Assembly: GCF_000024985.1 (NCBI RefSeq)
Contig: NC_013523.1
Coordinates: forward strand, 1,860,001 to 1,924,000
DNA from: Sphaerobacter thermophilus DSM 20745
Lineage (GTDB): Bacteria; Chloroflexota; Chloroflexia; Thermomicrobiales; Thermomicrobiaceae
DNA: 64,000 bases
Reading direction: 5' to 3'
Of the stretch, positions 63,901 through 64,000 are shown in pieces. Numbering within the stretch: the stretch's first letter is position 1; each line of letters opens with the position of its first letter. The notes under the pieces are model-generated. The model searched no databases, was not told the DNA's origin, and saw only the letters and a program-made list of their open reading frames with translations. The position numbers and the translations under genes were made by a program.

Positions 63901-64000
63901 GAGGAGGAGCTGATCCAGGTCAAGGGCGACGACCCGCGCCAGTTCCCGAGCAAGCTCAACTGGAAGCTGGCGGTGCTAACGGTGTTCGTCGACTCCGACG
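60910..64000 (+). CDS. VPS10/BNR-repeat (sortilin-like, YVTN/WD40-type) protein, 3' partial
   Basis: The frame opens at ATG 60910 behind GCAGGGAGGA and runs through the window edge, giving over 1030 residues. It contains repeated beta-propeller blades of the BNR/Asp-box type: GVWKTTDGGQYWRNV, GVYKSTDGGKTWTNVG, GVFRSTDGGKTWEKV and GIFKSTDGGDTWVD. This is the architecture of the VPS10/sortilin-type glycosyl hydrolase-like family. The later part includes an LTVGEESQTATFRI domain and the closing KLNWKLAVLTVFVDSD run. No signal peptide is evident at the start. The ligand or enzymatic function is unknown. Confidence 0.85.
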   Translation, partial: MQTQPTRETGLPLRPAAVHTMRWRCIGPHRGGRVVAVAGDPSDPAVFYFGACAGGVWKTTDGGQYWRNVSDGFFTTAAVGAIAVSESDPNVIYVGTGETCIRGNVSHGDGVYKSTDGGKTWTNVGLRDTRHIGKIRIHPQNPDIVYVAALGHAFGPNEERGVFRSTDGGKTWEKVLYRSPNTGAVDLSMDPNNPRILYATMWQARRTFWSLSSGGPECGIFKSTDGGDTWVDISRNEGLPKGILGKIGVAVSPAQPDRVYAIVEAEDGALFRSDDGGQTWQRLSEQPGLRWRAWYYMHIYADPLDPDTVWVLNGECWKSIDGGKTFVSVPTPHGDNHDLWIDPKNPLRMIEGNDGGACVTYNGGRSWSTLYNQPTAQMYHVTADNQIPYRVYGSQQDNTAISIPSMSVLGAITPSEWYEPGGGESGYIAVRPDDPNIVFGGAIGSGEGNGRLTRYDHRTGHIRNITVWPVDQGMGDGAETLKYRFQWTFPIVISPHDPNVLYVCSNVVHRSTDEGMSWEVISPDLTRNDKTKQQASGGPITKDNTGAEVYDTIFAFVESPHEPGVFWVGTDDGLVHLSRDGGKTWQDITPPDLEPWTLVSVLEVSPHDPATAYIAATRYKHDDYRPYLYKTNDYGKTWTKIVDGIPEDDFTRVIREDPNRRGLLYAGTETGIYISFDDGGHWQRFQLNLPVCPIHDLMVKGTDLIAATHGRSFWILDDLTPLHQMADGLADMPVHLFTPRDTTRFKVYKGYGSESKTETSYRMAGPLVFGYRKRETPTGTTVEELLDAGENPPNGVIITYWLKEQPEGEVTLTILDEAGNEIRTFSSEPPKPAQLADGSAPSPRERAMIEGGEAPGSEEKKEPRVPKDAGLNRFVWDMRVPGPTMVPGDKTTEDYRDGPVVVPGTYQVRLTVGEESQTATFRILKDPRIAATDEDLAEQFQLLLAIRDKVSEVHEAVNTIRDVRRQVDDWARRAGERDGGSAVVDAAKSLREKLTAIEEELIQVKGDDPRQFPSKLNWKLAVLTVFVDSD

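Overview
The window is GC-rich bacterial chromosome, most likely from a thermophilic Thermomicrobia-type Chloroflexota (Sphaerobacter/Thermomicrobium relatives). This is an inference from gene content; no database search was run. The grounds are: actinobacterial-style FhaA/FhaB proteins, a GAAC-N4-GTTC type LexA operator, inositol-phosphate synthase beside a PatA/LpxL-type acyltransferase (Thermomicrobia are known for phosphoinositol lipids), a bacterial XPB helicase, secreted proteins with the ETGH/FGYP repeat, many GTG/TTG starts, and GC-rich palindromic intergenic repeats.

Layout. 1-9 kb: end of a radical-SAM/DUF512 gene with a DUF167 gene, a family 2 glycosyltransferase, a secreted glycoside hydrolase, the fhaA-fhaB-like pair, a voltage-gated K+ channel-like protein, a DUF2071 protein and an excalibur-domain secreted protein. 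9-19 kb: two tRNA-Glu genes, comEA-comEC, mfd, cvpA-mutS2 and lexA under its own SOS operator, a DNA uptake and repair block. 20-36 kb: glycosyltransferase/VanZ, a DUF4013 membrane protein, a dnaJ-like chaperone with a candidate HspR site, purA, then fabZ with four glycosyltransferases, inositol-phosphate synthase, two LpxL-like proteins, XPB and a CoA-transferase. 36-44 kb: gyrA, a membrane protein, nadD, an IS982-like element inserted in a palindromic repeat, a secreted protein, and a mosaic of small repeat elements. 44-53 kb: secD-secF-FAD oxidoreductase, an ABM-like protein, tRNA-Arg, two bactofilins and a membrane SH3b protein. 52.7-58.5 kb: rpsB-tsf-pyrH-frr-uppS-cdsA-dxr, preceded by a structured leader. 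58.5-64 kb: repeats, an NlpC/P60 protein, and a large VPS10/BNR-type protein running off the end.

Functional themes. (1) Envelope: GT9/GT4 enzymes, inositol-phosphate synthase, acyltransferase, CdsA, UppS, Dxr and FabZ supply lipid precursors and glycosylated lipids; SecDF exports secreted proteins, three of which share one repeat module attached to different functional domains. (2) Genome maintenance: LexA, Mfd, MutS2, XPB, gyrase and competence genes. (3) Non-coding content: at least four families of palindromic repeats, two of them apparently carried inside small elements with shared 16-bp inverted ends.

The most unusual items are the tandem LpxL-like pair lacking the usual catalytic acid, the K+ channel with a TVGYDE filter, the pseudoknot-like rpsB leader, the shared secreted repeat family, and the nested repeat mosaic at 41.1-44.4 kb.
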